From Exiguobacterium oxidotolerans JCM 12280 (GTDB taxonomy: Bacteria > Bacillota > Bacilli > Exiguobacteriales > Exiguobacteriaceae), in assembly GCF_000702625.1 (NCBI RefSeq), contig NZ_JNIS01000001.1:1116001-1180000 (forward strand): DNA of 64,000 nucleotides, in the 5' to 3' direction. Positions within the stretch are counted from its first letter, which is position 1, and every line of letters starts with the position of its first letter. The notes below the pieces were generated by a model that searched no databases, was not told the origin of the DNA, and saw only the letters and a list, made by a program, of their open reading frames with translations. A program made the position numbers and the translations under genes. Shown here one piece after another: positions 1-8,682 of this stretch.

Positions 1-424
1 TTTAGCCGCGAACGGACAAGCCATCGGTGTGTTACCACACTTTCTACAGGAAAAAGAAATCGCTCATCCGAACCTGACAGAACTCCACCTCGTCGAATCG
101 ATGCATGACCGAAAAGCAAAGATGGCGGAACTCGCGGACGGGTTCATCATCTTACCAGGTGGTCCCGGGACGATGGAAGAATTTTTCGAAGTCTTCACGT
201 GAGCTCAGCTCGGTCTCCATGAAAAACCATGCGGCATCTTGAACATCGACGGGTACTACGATCCCCTCATCGCCTTGTTCAAGCAGATGGAAACCCAAGG
301 ATTCATCATCCCCGAGCATGCAGCGATGCTGCTCGTCGAGTCGACACCTGAAGCGTTACTCGAGCGTTTTCGTCAATACGAAGCCCCTCACGTCAAGTCC
401 TACTTGAATACAAATCAAACGTAA
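1..424 (+). pseudogene. LOG-family (TIGR00730) protein, 3' part, interrupted by an in-frame TGA
   Basis: Reading from base 2, the frame encodes the C-terminal two thirds of a LOG / lysine-decarboxylase-like protein (cytokinin riboside 5'-monophosphate phosphoribohydrolase family). The family signature [15 protein letters not shown] is present, followed in the same frame by AQLGLHEKPCGILN and GYYDPL. In the family the residue between T and AQLG is a conserved Trp, and here the codon at 200-202 is TGA where TGG would be expected. One G-to-A change at 202 therefore stops the protein in the middle of the fold. The downstream part stays open to the stop at 422-424, with intact codon use, so the break is recent, a sequencing error, or bypassed. 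The 5' end lies outside the window. Confidence 0.85.
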
Positions 425-439
425 ACAATCTTAATCACT

Positions 440-472
440 GTTTAAAAGAGGGGGTTCCCCCTCTTTTTTTTA
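440..472. terminator. Bidirectional terminator between LOG gene and galU
   Basis: A GC-rich stem AGAGGGGG / CCCCCTCT with a 2-base loop is followed by a T run on the plus strand and preceded by an A run, so it can serve both convergent genes. The galU stop codon lies inside its 3' flank. Confidence 0.85.
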
Positions 473-1348
473 AGTTTCCCACTCCGCGACGTACTTCTTC
501 AGTAATGCTTTGACATCCTCTTGAATCTCTTCGTCCTTCAGCGCGAAGGCAAGCGTCGTCTCGACGTACCCCATCTTTTCGCCGACATCAAACCGTTCTC
601 CTTTGATGTCATACGCGTAGACGTCCTCGATTCCATTCAAGCGTTCAATCGCATCCGTCAATTGAATCTCGCCCCCTGAACCCACCTGTTGCGTCTCCAA
701 GTACGTAAAGATTGCCGGTGTCAAAATATATCGTCCGATGATCGCCATGTTCGACGGCGCTGTCCCTTGCGGCGGTTTTTCGACGAATTGCCGGACGTGG
801 TACCGATTCCCGATTTGTTCAATCGGGTCAATGATCCCGTAGCGATGTGTATGCTCCGGTGCGACTTGTTGGACGCCGATGACGGAGGACGCTGTTGTCT
901 CATACTGATCCATCAACTGTTTGAGACCGGGACGTTCTGCGACGATCAAATCATCACCGAGTAAGACGGCGAATGGTTCATTGCCGATGAAGTGACGGGC
1001 ACTCCAAATCGCGTGCCCGAGACCCTTTGGTTCCTTTTGCCGGATATAATGGATTTCTGCCATCGTCGTCGAGGCGTCGACTTCTTTCAATAGCTCGAGC
1101 TTCCCTTTTTGCCGTAATATGTTTTCGAGTTCCGGTGCATGATCGAAGTGGTCTTCGATTGCCCGTTTGTTTCGTCCCGAGACGATGATGATTTGTTCGA
1201 TTCCGGAAGCAACGGCCTCCTCGACGATGTATTGAATCGTCGGCTTCGTCAAAATCGGAAGCATTTCTTTTGGCATCGCTTTCGTCGCCGGCAGGAAACG
1301 TGTTCCGAGTCCCGCTGCCGGAATGATGGCTTTTCGAATCTTCTGCAT
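470..1348 (-). CDS. galU: UTP-glucose-1-phosphate uridylyltransferase (copy 1)
   Basis: This 292-residue protein makes UDP-glucose from UTP and glucose 1-phosphate in the cytoplasm, feeding teichoic acid glucosylation, glycolipid and capsule synthesis. The N-terminal nucleotidyltransferase signature [21 protein letters not shown], the metal/substrate stretch VLLGDD, the VEKP motif and the [10 protein letters not shown] motif are all present, and length is normal for the GalU/GtaB family. The start follows GGAGGG at good spacing. It is a single gene with a terminator on its 3' side and the tagH terminator upstream. A second galU (42025-42918) sits at the capsule locus, so this copy is likely the housekeeping one. 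Confidence 0.95.
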   Translation of the reverse strand: MQKIRKAIIPAAGLGTRFLPATKAMPKEMLPILTKPTIQYIVEEAVASGIEQIIIVSGRNKRAIEDHFDHAPELENILRQKGKLELLKEVDASTTMAEIHYIRQKEPKGLGHAIWSARHFIGNEPFAVLLGDDLIVAERPGLKQLMDQYETTASSVIGVQQVAPEHTHRYGIIDPIEQIGNRYHVRQFVEKPPQGTAPSNMAIIGRYILTPAIFTYLETQQVGSGGEIQLTDAIERLNGIEDVYAYDIKGERFDVGEKMGYVETTLAFALKDEEIQEDVKALLKKYVAEWET

Positions 1349-1437
1349 CCCGCGCCCTCCTTTATACTGAATCGCCTAACTCTGTACTGTCCGTTGTATT
1401 ACTTCTTTTTTTGATTCGTGTTTCCCTGTTTCCTCGA

Positions 1438-1473
1438 CAAAAAAGACCAGTGACACAAAACGTATCACTGGTC
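1438..1473 (-). terminator. Terminator after tagH
   Basis: On the minus strand GACCAGTGA ... TCACTGGTC forms a 9-bp perfect stem followed by TTTTTT, directly after the tagH stop. Confidence 0.85.
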
Positions 1474-1481
1474 ATCGGTGT

Positions 1482-2435
1482 TTAAAATAAGTTGGCGATT
1501 GCATCAGTCAGTGAGGCAAACGATGGCGTTTCATCGATGACCATCACACTGCCGGCTGCGAGTACGAGCAGTCCGAGTCCGGACAAGATCCAGCCTGGAT
1601 GTTTGACCGTATCTTCAGCATCGACGTTCTGCTTCCGCGGTGTCGCGTTTTCTGCTTGTTCCTTTAAGCGATCTTTGCGGTACTGGTGTTGCTCGTCTTT
1701 CGACAGTTTCTTGTATGACGTCAAGAACTGCTTATACTGCGGTACGACTTCTTTCGTCGTCCCGTCGAGTTTGACTTGACCGTACTCGAGCCAGACGACG
1801 CGCTCACAGAAATTACCGATTTGCGACAACGAGTGACTGACGAAGATGATTGTCTTTCCTTCATCCTTAAATTCATTCATCTTATCGATACAACGGTTGT
1901 AGAACGTTTGGTCCCCGACCGATAACGCTTCATCGACGATCAAAATATCGGCATCGACGTTGACCGCGATTGCGAAGCCGAGACGCGACTTCATCCCGCT
2001 CGAATATTTCTTAATCGGTTGATCGATGAAGTCTCCGATGTCCGCGAAATCGATGATGCCGGGCATCCGGCGGTCGATTTCCGCGTCGTCCATCCCGAGC
2101 ATCAAACATTTGAGTCGGATGTTCTCGCGCCCCGTCAAGACACCCTTCAGTCCTTGCGAGACGGCAATGATCGCGACGTCACCATTGATTTCGACGTCTC
2201 CTTCGTTCGCATAGATGATACCGGAAATCAAGTTCGATAATGTCGACTTACCGGAACCATTGATGCCGACGAGACCGACGACTTCTCCTGATCCGATGTC
2301 GAGCGTGACGTCACGGAGTGCCGTGAACGTTTTCACACTCTTGCTTTTACTTTTGAATAACAACTTAAATTTTTCTTTCGTCGTCGTAACCATGTCAAAC
2401 CGTTTCGTGACATGTTCGAGTTTTATCATAGACAT
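1482..2435 (-). CDS. tagH: Teichoic acid export ABC transporter, ATP-binding subunit
   Basis: ATPase of the wall teichoic acid exporter TagGH, which flips the lipid-linked polymer across the membrane. Walker A (GINGSGKST, about residues 57-65), ABC signature (SSGMKS), Walker B (ILIVDE) and the switch His (FVSHS) are all visible. The QG insertion typical of the polysaccharide-export subfamily lies between Walker A and the signature. The C-terminal 80 residues form a charged linker and one hydrophobic segment (GWILSGLGLLVLAAGSVMVI), a membrane-anchored tail seen in Bacillus-type TagH proteins, here shorter than in B. subtilis. The start follows AAGGAA. It lies 15 bp downstream of tagG in the same operon. 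Confidence 0.92.
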   Translation of the reverse strand: MSMIKLEHVTKRFDMVTTTKEKFKLLFKSKSKSVKTFTALRDVTLDIGSGEVVGLVGINGSGKSTLSNLISGIIYANEGDVEINGDVAIIAVSQGLKGVLTGRENIRLKCLMLGMDDAEIDRRMPGIIDFADIGDFIDQPIKKYSSGMKSRLGFAIAVNVDADILIVDEALSVGDQTFYNRCIDKMNEFKDEGKTIIFVSHSLSQIGNFCERVVWLEYGQVKLDGTTKEVVPQYKQFLTSYKKLSKDEQHQYRKDRLKEQAENATPRKQNVDAEDTVKHPGWILSGLGLLVLAAGSVMVIDETPSFASLTDAIANLF

Positions 2436-2450
2436 AGCGATTTCCTTCCT

Positions 2451-3260
2451 TTAAACAAGCTCGGTGAATGATTTTCGGAACTTGATGTGTAAGTACGTTC
2501 CGGCTGTGAACAATAGAAGCGTTACGCTCCAAAAATAAAGTCCTGTTGCCCATTCCTGCCAGACCCAGTTGCCACCGAGTAAACTTGCTCGATAACCCTC
2601 AACAAGATAAAAAATTGGATTAAGACGTAGTACACCGTGTAAGACATCTGGAAAACGATCGATATTCCATAAAATTGGTGTCACATAAAAGAACATTCGC
2701 ATTACTGATTGTAAGAAAAGCTGAATGTCTTTAACGAGTGTAACCAACGTTGAGAAAAGAAGTGAGAATGCATAGACAAATATATAGGTTGCTACCATAT
2801 AGTAAGGTAGTTGAAATAGCTTCCACGTCATCGGGATGCCATTGAGTAGGATAACAATCAAAACTATCAATAACATTGCGAAATGTTGATACATCCTTGA
2901 GAGGATTACATAGGATGGAATGGCACTCATCGGGAACTTCATCTTCGTCACCATCGCAAGTCGAGCGTTTATTGAATTCGATCCGCGTAATAGCGCATCG
3001 TTGATGAAAAACCAAACTACAATTCCACAGAGAAGCCAAACTATAAATGGAATATTGCCATCGACGTTCTTATTCCCACGAAGTCCTACACCAAAAACAA
3101 ACCAATAAATCAGGATTTGAAGACCAGGGTTAAGTAGTTCCCATAAAAGACCAAGACGTTGCTCCGCATGCGCTGACTTAATTTCATATCGTGCCAGGCG
3201 CCGAATCAATGGAAAATTCTCTATTTGTTCGCGGATGATGTTTTTCATTTCTTTCAACAT
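2451..3260 (-). CDS. tagG: Teichoic acid export ABC transporter, permease subunit
   Basis: This 269-residue ABC-2 type permease forms the membrane channel of the TagGH exporter. It has about six hydrophobic segments, the N-terminal amphipathic motif ending LARYEIKSAHAEQRLGLLWELLNPGLQ, and FVFGVGLRG, all characteristic of the TagG/RfbA/KpsM family. The start follows GGAAGG. It precedes tagH in a two-gene operon with a sigma-A-like promoter about 200 bp upstream. No teichoic acid polymerase genes are in the window, so the polymer itself is made elsewhere. Confidence 0.92.
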   Translation of the reverse strand: MLKEMKNIIREQIENFPLIRRLARYEIKSAHAEQRLGLLWELLNPGLQILIYWFVFGVGLRGNKNVDGNIPFIVWLLCGIVVWFFINDALLRGSNSINARLAMVTKMKFPMSAIPSYVILSRMYQHFAMLLIVLIVILLNGIPMTWKLFQLPYYMVATYIFVYAFSLLFSTLVTLVKDIQLFLQSVMRMFFYVTPILWNIDRFPDVLHGVLRLNPIFYLVEGYRASLLGGNWVWQEWATGLYFWSVTLLLFTAGTYLHIKFRKSFTELV

Positions 3261-3468
3261 AATTAAGTTCCTTCCGATCCATAAAGGTACATGTATTTTA
3301 GTTGCGTTACTTCTAGTTTAAAAATGACGACCTCAAATTCGCGATGTTATCAAACGAATCTACTTTCGTTCACAGTTTATCATAACTGCCTAATCACACC
3401 ATTCCTCCTTCGTATTTAATAAATCTCTTCATATTAAAAATAGGTGATATTTATTATACACTTTATCA

Positions 3469-3497
3469 ATTCTAGCCATCGTTAAAAATCATGTCAA
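3469..3497 (-). promoter_or_regulatory. Probable sigma-A promoter of tagGH
   Basis: On the minus strand TTGACA (3497-3492), a 17-bp spacer and TAGAAT (3474-3469) make a near-consensus promoter. Transcription would begin near 3462, giving a leader of roughly 200 nt before tagG. I see no known riboswitch in that leader. Confidence 0.65.
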
Positions 3498-3553
3498 TCT
3501 ATTGAATAAATCGACACTAAACTGTAGCTTTCAAAACAACAAAAAAACTGCCT

Positions 3554-3709
3554 TCATCGATGTCCTGAGACAAGTAACGGAGACAGCTCAAAATTAATTA
3601 TATTCATACTACCAATCGTCGTCGGAGGTGAAGATAATCCCCATCCGAGTAAGACAATCATCAAACAGAGGATCAAGACGACTAAACTCCCTCGAATTGC
3701 TTCATTCAT
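3554..3709 (-). CDS. Small hydrophobic protein (51 aa), unrecognised
   Basis: An ORF of 51 codons starting MNEAIRGSLVVLILCLMIV and ending LLVSGHR. A single hydrophobic helix spans about residues 8-25, so the product would be a small membrane protein. A perfect -10 box TATAAT lies on the same strand at 3757-3752, about 40 bp upstream, which supports transcription. The Shine-Dalgarno candidate (AGGA) is 13 bases from the ATG, longer than ideal. It stands alone between the tagGH promoter and the divergent 5'-nucleotidase. No family recognised; it could be a small regulatory membrane protein or a chance ORF. Confidence 0.4.
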   Translation of the reverse strand: MNEAIRGSLVVLILCLMIVLLGWGLSSPPTTIGSMNIINFELSPLLVSGHR

Positions 3710-4079
3710 TTTTAGTTGATCATCCTTTCATACGTCAGTCCATTACTTTATATTATACAAAAGAGGATAACTAAAAACTACAAGAAAATTATCAAAAAAT
3801 GGGAATTCACCATAAACTTCTCATAGTTTTTTATTCCCTTTTGAACTAATCCGACATACAATGAGAGCGTTACCTTTTATTTTTTCACTTTTTTAGTATC
3901 TGCAGTCTAACAAGCAAACCTCTCAAATTGGTTGTCCCGTCGTCTGACCTAAGAATTTATGTTTTTTACTAAACATTATCCGCACAGTGCTTTCCAAAAC
4001 ACTTATAGTAGAAGAAGAGGTCAACGATCGCATTTTGACCTTGCATTCATATACCCACTTTGAAGGAGGATTTCTACGT
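3710..4079. other. Intergenic region upstream of the 5'-nucleotidase
   Basis: AT-rich, about 370 bp. It holds the minus-strand TATAAT (3757-3752) for the small ORF and the strong GAAGGAGG ribosome binding site of the nucleotidase near 4063. I could not pick a convincing plus-strand promoter by eye. Confidence 0.4.
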
Positions 4080-5951
4080 ATGTACAAATCAAAACCGCTT
4101 TACGCGGCAGCTGTCGCTGTCGCCTTGACGACATCGGCAATTGTGCCGGTTGCGCAAACTAATGTTTCTGCTGCAACACCTGTCAAAGTCAAAACGGTCA
4201 AACTAAAGACACTCGTCTTCAAAAATGGAGAAGTTGTCAAATTACCAGCTACATATCTTGGTGATAAAATCACGTGGGAATCGTACGACACAAAAAAAAT
4301 CAACCGTCTCCAAACAGTTAAAGGTGTCTATGGTAAAAAACAAGCTCCAATTGAAGTCAAATTAATTATTGTTCATAATTCTAAAAAAGAAGATTTCTCA
4401 ATCGGTTTACTCCACACGAACGACACACACGCGAACCTTGACAAAGCAGCAAAACGTGCGACTGTCATCAAAAATCTTCGTGCAAGCTATGAAACAGCTG
4501 GTCAACCATCCCTCTTACTTGATGCAGGGGATGTCTTCTCAGGCTCACTCTATTTCAATAAATTCCGTGGTCAGGCTGACCTCGAGTTGATGAACTACAT
4601 GAACTACGATTTGATGACGTTCGGTAACCATGAGTTCGATCTCGGTGACCAAGACAACCATCAATCTCTAAAAGACTTTATTACGAATGCACAATTCCCA
4701 TTCATTTCGGCGAATGTCGACTTCAGTAAAAATGAACTTCTTGCGGGTCTTCAATCGAACAAAACTACATTTAAACCTTATGATGGGCGAATTTACCAAA
4801 GTGTAATTAAAGAATACAAAGGACAAAAAATCGGCTTCTTTGGGTTAACGACAGAAGAGACAGCGGAAATTTCAAGTCCGGGTACGGTCGCTTTCGCGAA
4901 CTACATTGAGAGCGCAAAAATAGCCGTCAAGAAACTCGAAGACCGTGGCGTCAATAAAATCGTCGCGTTGACACACATCGGTTTCGATGACAATGCTGCA
5001 GTCGATAATGATCAATTGCTCGCGCGTAACGTTGACGGCATCGACGTCATCGTCGGAGGACACTCGCACTCGAAACTTGAAGCGCCAGTCGTCGTCGACG
5101 GAAAAGACGTTCCAGGTAAAACAGAACCGACAATCATCGCACAAGCGTATCAATACGGTGATTTCCTCGGAAATCTCGATTTGACGTTCGACTACAAAGG
5201 GAAATTAACAGAGTACAGCGGTTCGCTGATCGACGTCTCTAAAGCAGCAGAAGACGCGAAAGCTGCCGAAATCCTCAAACCATATGCGGATCAAATCGCT
5301 GAACTGAAAAACGAAGAAGTCGGGGCGAACATCGTCAACGAACTCGTCAACCCGCGTGGCGAAGTCAGTGTGCGTAACAGCGAGACGGCACTCGGTAATT
5401 TGATCACAGACGGCATGCTCAAAAAAGCTAAAGAATACAACAAAGATGCTGTCATCGCGATGCAAAACGGTGGTGGTATCCGGGCAGCAATCAATGCCGG
5501 ACCACTCACAGTCGGTGAAGTCTTAACGACGCTCCCGTTCGGTAACACACTCGCGACTGCCAAAATGACAGGCGCAGAAATCAAGGACCTCCTTGAAATC
5601 AGCGTCGGCGTCGCTCCAATCGAAAACGGTGGATTCCTCCATGTATCCGGTATGAAGTTCGAGTACAACAGCAAAAATGTTAAGGGCGAACGTGTCACGA
5701 AGATGGAAGTCGATAACAACGGGACACTTGAAGCAATCGACCCTGCGAAGACGTATGTCATCGCGACGAACGCTTTCACTGCAAAAGGCGGCGACGGTCT
5801 CACACCATTCGCAACTGCTTATGCAGAAGGACGTGTCACGGATCTCGGTCTCTCCGACTGGGAGAACCTCCGCGACTTCACAGCATCGCTTAAAGAAGTC
5901 AATTACAAAATTGAAGGACGCATCGTCGATACAGCAACGATGCCAAACTAA
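4080..5951 (+). CDS. Secreted bifunctional 5'-nucleotidase / 2',3'-cyclic nucleotidase family protein
   Basis: This 624-residue secreted metallophosphoesterase of the UshA/YfkN family removes phosphate from extracellular nucleotides. The ATG at 4080 is chosen because GGAGG precedes it and it begins a signal peptide (MYKSKPLYAAAVAVALTTSAIVPVAQ, cut near AAT). Metal-binding motifs in order: HTNDTHAN (about residue 113), DAGDVFSG, GNHEFDLGD, then THIGFD and GGHSHS. The C-terminal 5'-nucleotidase domain has NLITDGM and NGGGIRA. Residues 35-105 form a small beta-rich N-terminal extension before the catalytic domain. No LPxTG-like anchor is present, so the protein is released or held by the extension. 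Confidence 0.9.
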   Translation: MYKSKPLYAAAVAVALTTSAIVPVAQTNVSAATPVKVKTVKLKTLVFKNGEVVKLPATYLGDKITWESYDTKKINRLQTVKGVYGKKQAPIEVKLIIVHNSKKEDFSIGLLHTNDTHANLDKAAKRATVIKNLRASYETAGQPSLLLDAGDVFSGSLYFNKFRGQADLELMNYMNYDLMTFGNHEFDLGDQDNHQSLKDFITNAQFPFISANVDFSKNELLAGLQSNKTTFKPYDGRIYQSVIKEYKGQKIGFFGLTTEETAEISSPGTVAFANYIESAKIAVKKLEDRGVNKIVALTHIGFDDNAAVDNDQLLARNVDGIDVIVGGHSHSKLEAPVVVDGKDVPGKTEPTIIAQAYQYGDFLGNLDLTFDYKGKLTEYSGSLIDVSKAAEDAKAAEILKPYADQIAELKNEEVGANIVNELVNPRGEVSVRNSETALGNLITDGMLKKAKEYNKDAVIAMQNGGGIRAAINAGPLTVGEVLTTLPFGNTLATAKMTGAEIKDLLEISVGVAPIENGGFLHVSGMKFEYNSKNVKGERVTKMEVDNNGTLEAIDPAKTYVIATNAFTAKGGDGLTPFATAYAEGRVTDLGLSDWENLRDFTASLKEVNYKIEGRIVDTATMPN

Positions 5952-5962
5952 GACATGACGAA

Positions 5963-5998
5963 AAGACGCTTTCCCTTCAACGGGAGAGCGTCTTTTTT
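5963..5998. terminator. Terminator after the 5'-nucleotidase
   Basis: AAGACGCT ... AGCGTCTT stem with an inner CCC/GGG pairing and a T run, serving the nucleotidase and the convergent ankyrin gene. Confidence 0.85.
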
Positions 5999-7419
5999 CA
6001 TAACGTTTGCGGTACATTTTGTTTCAGTAAAAGAATGATGTCGTCGAGTTCATATTCTTCCGCAAGCATTAACGGTGTATAGCCTTCATCATTTTTAATC
6101 GTCGGGTCGGCCCCTTTCTCAAGCAACAGCTTGACGGTCTGCTTGCCTTCACCTTCGACGGCATGGTGAAGTGGGGTATAGCCGTCATCGTCTTGCTGAT
6201 CCATTTTCTCACCTTGCTTCAAGTATAAGGCGACCAGTTCCTTGTTATTGCTGTAGACGGCTGTGATGAACGGTCGCTCCCCGAAGTCGTTGATCGCATC
6301 GACGTCGCTGCCTGCTTCAATCAAGGCGTCAAATACACCTTCAAGCCCCTTACTCGACTTTCGGTATCCGAGATAATGCAGGGCCGTATCACCGTCCGCA
6401 TCGACGGCCTGCATATCACTCGTCGGTAACAGCTGTTCGATTTCCTCGAGCGTCCCCTTTTGGATTGCCGCCATCAGTTCCGTTTCACCTAAGTCCTGCT
6501 CAATTCCAGCTTCTTGTTCGACGAATGTCGTCAAGTCAGCGAACAGTTGCGGGACGTGTCGACCGACGACAGCAAGCCCGAAGAGCGCGACCAGCGTTCC
6601 GCTCATGACGAGCCCTCGGACGACCCAACGCATCGTCTGCCGACGTGCAGCATCGATTCCGGTCGCTTGCAGACGCCGTAAGACGTCCGGTTGCTTCCGA
6701 AACAGTTGCACGATCTCTGTCGCGAGTGATGCGCCTGCTTGTTTTTCTGTTATGTAGGCGTTCATATCAAGATTTTCCACAATCGCCCGACCGACCGTCA
6801 AACTGAGGATGCCACGTACGGCAACGTCACGCGGGACCCGCCGAAGCGCCATCCGGTCAACCGTTTCCTCACAGGCACGTACATAGGCCGCGCGTAAAAA
6901 CGGCACCCAGCTTCCGAGCAGGAGGACAAGACGTTTTTCATGATGATTCCGTTTGACGTGCGCGAGTTCTCGGATGATCAAAAATTCATCGGTATCGTCA
7001 AGCGAATGGTACGATGCCGGAAGCAACAGCGTATACTTTTGCAAAAAATAGACAACTCGTGGTGTCGTCAGCTGTGGATGGTCAATCAAATAGGTCTCCG
7101 GCATCCGCCAAAGTCCAAGTTCTTTCGCTTGATGCGCGACTCGGGATTGAAGATCGTAAAACAAGACGTCACTTACACGAATTTGTTCACTCCGTAACGT
7201 CGTCAGCTGGATCCACTTTCTCATCACAACCAGTCCAAGTACTAAAACCACTCCACTTACTATCATCAGTCCAACCATCGGAAATTCGATGACGAGAACG
7301 AGTATGCCGCATGCTGTCACGATTGACGTCAGGAGCAGCAACCAAAAATACACATGCTCGCGTCTTACAACCGGTTCCTTTTGACGGATTGATTGATTCG
7401 TTTCATTGATGTCGTGCAT
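5998..7419 (-). CDS. Membrane protein: degenerate M48-type peptidase domain fused to ankyrin repeats
   Basis: About 473 residues starting at MHDINETNQ (preceded by AAAGGGGTC; an upstream ATG at 7476 lacks a ribosome site). Two hydrophobic segments lie near residues 22-66, followed by a region laid out like M48 (HtpX/BlaR1-like) peptidases. Where HExxH is expected the sequence reads RELAH (R150), then KRNHHEKR and ACEETVDRMAL in place of the ExxxD helix. The first zinc-binding His is therefore replaced by Arg (codon CGA, two changes from a His codon), so proteolysis is doubtful. Another membrane segment follows near residue 262-285. The C-terminal 150 residues hold about four ankyrin repeats (DGDTALHYL, GYTPLHHA, DEGYTPLML). 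Likely a membrane scaffold or sensor. The fusion is unusual. Confidence 0.75.
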   Translation of the reverse strand: MHDINETNQSIRQKEPVVRREHVYFWLLLLTSIVTACGILVLVIEFPMVGLMIVSGVVLVLGLVVMRKWIQLTTLRSEQIRVSDVLFYDLQSRVAHQAKELGLWRMPETYLIDHPQLTTPRVVYFLQKYTLLLPASYHSLDDTDEFLIIRELAHVKRNHHEKRLVLLLGSWVPFLRAAYVRACEETVDRMALRRVPRDVAVRGILSLTVGRAIVENLDMNAYITEKQAGASLATEIVQLFRKQPDVLRRLQATGIDAARRQTMRWVVRGLVMSGTLVALFGLAVVGRHVPQLFADLTTFVEQEAGIEQDLGETELMAAIQKGTLEEIEQLLPTSDMQAVDADGDTALHYLGYRKSSKGLEGVFDALIEAGSDVDAINDFGERPFITAVYSNNKELVALYLKQGEKMDQQDDDGYTPLHHAVEGEGKQTVKLLLEKGADPTIKNDEGYTPLMLAEEYELDDIILLLKQNVPQTL

Positions 7420-7779
7420 GGTCAATCTTCGACCCCTTTCTTCACGAATGGCCTCTTCACCATTCTTCCCTATCATACCGATAATCCCAAACAGATTCCA
7501 AGTTAATTATTGTTAATCTTCAAATAAACTATCTAAATATATCTTCCACGTAGATTATAAAACTTTCCGAATGGGTCAAATGATTCAGCAATTCATTTCA
7601 AAAAAATATTCAAAAATAATAATTTTCAGAACAATCTTGTATTTCACCACGCTTTATCGTCATTCTAATCAAAAAAACCAATAAATTATTCGATTCATAT
7701 ACTATTTATTATAGAGAGAGACGAAAGCCACTATTTTAGATTTCCACTCCTTTTTAAATACCATATAATAACCATCGAA
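7420..7779. other. AT-rich intergenic region
   Basis: About 360 bp between divergent genes, with several A/T runs and TATACT/TTATTATAG sequences near 7698-7712 that could be -10 elements for the small gene on the plus strand. Nothing else recognised. Confidence 0.3.
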
Positions 7780-7998
7780 ATGAATAATATGGTATTTAAT
7801 TCCATGGGATTACTGAATCTGTTCAACAAAGAATATACCATCCAATACCATGTCATCGAACACGAAGAAATCGTCGAGACCGATCGCCTGATCATCCGGG
7901 CGAGTGACCACACGGCCGCCCGCAAAAAAGCGGACAACATGCTTCGTAAAGAGTACGGCCGGACACAATACAAAATCGAGTGGGTTCAACGCTTTTAA
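7780..7998 (+). CDS. Small cytoplasmic protein (72 aa), unrecognised
   Basis: A 72-codon ORF. The C-terminal 55 residues have the balanced charged/hydrophobic pattern of a folded alpha-beta protein (EYTIQYHVIEHEEIV, then RLIIRASDHTAARKKADNML). It is followed immediately by a strong terminator, which supports it being a transcribed gene. The start is uncertain: neither the ATG at 7780 nor the in-frame ATG at 7804 (MGLLNLFNKEY) has a clear Shine-Dalgarno sequence. The C-terminal pattern (strand, loop with ASDHTAARKKA helix) is reminiscent of small stress-type proteins but no family is assigned. Confidence 0.6.
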   Translation: MNNMVFNSMGLLNLFNKEYTIQYHVIEHEEIVETDRLIIRASDHTAARKKADNMLRKEYGRTQYKIEWVQRF

Positions 7999-8001
7999 CT
8001 G

Positions 8002-8059
8002 AACCAAAACATCCCCCGTCTTTTCAACTACTGTTGAGAGAACGGGGGATGTTTTGGTT
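8002..8059. terminator. Bidirectional terminator
   Basis: A long stem AACCAAAACATCCCCCGT / ACGGGGGATGTTTTGGTT flanks a 20-base loop. It sits between the convergent small gene and the VanZ-like gene, whose stop codon lies within it. Confidence 0.85.
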
Positions 8060-8570
8060 AGCTCGTTCGTTGATAGTCCGTTTTGACGATCCGGTCCGCC
8101 TTCAGGAAAAGTCGGAGTCCCGTGTAAAGCAAAATCCCGACGAATGCCCCGCTCCCGTCAATCAAGACGTCACCGACGAGTGGCGTCCGTCCACCGGTCA
8201 AGAGTTGATGGAACTCATCGAGCACGCCGACGGTCATTGCTGTCGTAAAAGCAAAAAAGGCAGCGGGGACCGGGCGATAACGTCGCATCCGCAACAAGTG
8301 GACTAGACTGACACCGAGGACAAAAAACAGACCCGCATGCATCCCTTTACGGATGAAGAACTCGACGAATGCCGCCGGTCCGAGGGCTGCGACACTGATT
8401 GGGACTTCATAATGAAACGAGACGAACGAAAACGCAGCGACCCAGCCGAGCGGGACATGGTTCGTCAAAAATGGAATCAAGGATTGTTGTTCATACGTCA
8501 TCGAGCTAAACCCAAACAACGCTAACAGGATGGCGCCTCCTGTGATATAGGCAATCGGTATCCGGCGCAT
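8058..8570 (-). CDS. VanZ-like family membrane protein
   Basis: This 170-residue protein has four to five hydrophobic helices. The VanZ family motif is present in the last third: LDEFHQLLTGGRTPLVGDVLIDGSGAFVG matches the D-E-x-x-Q ... GR ... D-x-x-x-(N/D)-x-x-G pattern. Family members include the teicoplanin-resistance protein VanZ and many housekeeping membrane proteins of unknown role, so no resistance is implied. The start follows GGAGGG at ideal spacing. It is monocistronic. Confidence 0.85.
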   Translation of the reverse strand: MRRIPIAYITGGAILLALFGFSSMTYEQQSLIPFLTNHVPLGWVAAFSFVSFHYEVPISVAALGPAAFVEFFIRKGMHAGLFFVLGVSLVHLLRMRRYRPVPAAFFAFTTAMTVGVLDEFHQLLTGGRTPLVGDVLIDGSGAFVGILLYTGLRLFLKADRIVKTDYQRTS

Positions 8571-8645
8571 GTAGCATCCCTCCTTCTACTATCGGAATAG
8601 CTTACCATGAAAAGCGATGCGCTACCTACGCCTAAAGGCGGAGAC

Positions 8646-8680
8646 AAAAAAGCGCCCACCCGTTTCCAAGTGAGCGTCTT
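8646..8680 (-). terminator. Terminator after the desaturase
   Basis: On the minus strand AAGACGCTCAC ... GGTGGGCGCTTTTTT forms a stem with two mismatches followed by a T run, just after the desaturase stop. Confidence 0.75.
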
Positions 8681-8682
8681 GC

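Noticed and set aside
3764-3783. AGAGGATAACTAAAAACTAC, similar to the right recombination site
   Set aside because: Only one arm and part of the flank match; there is no spacer and no second arm, so it is not a site.
5291-6017. Long antisense ORFs inside the 5'-nucleotidase and several other host-composition genes
   Set aside because: These are shadows produced by codon use in G+C-richer genes; no ribosome sites, and the sense products have full family motifs.
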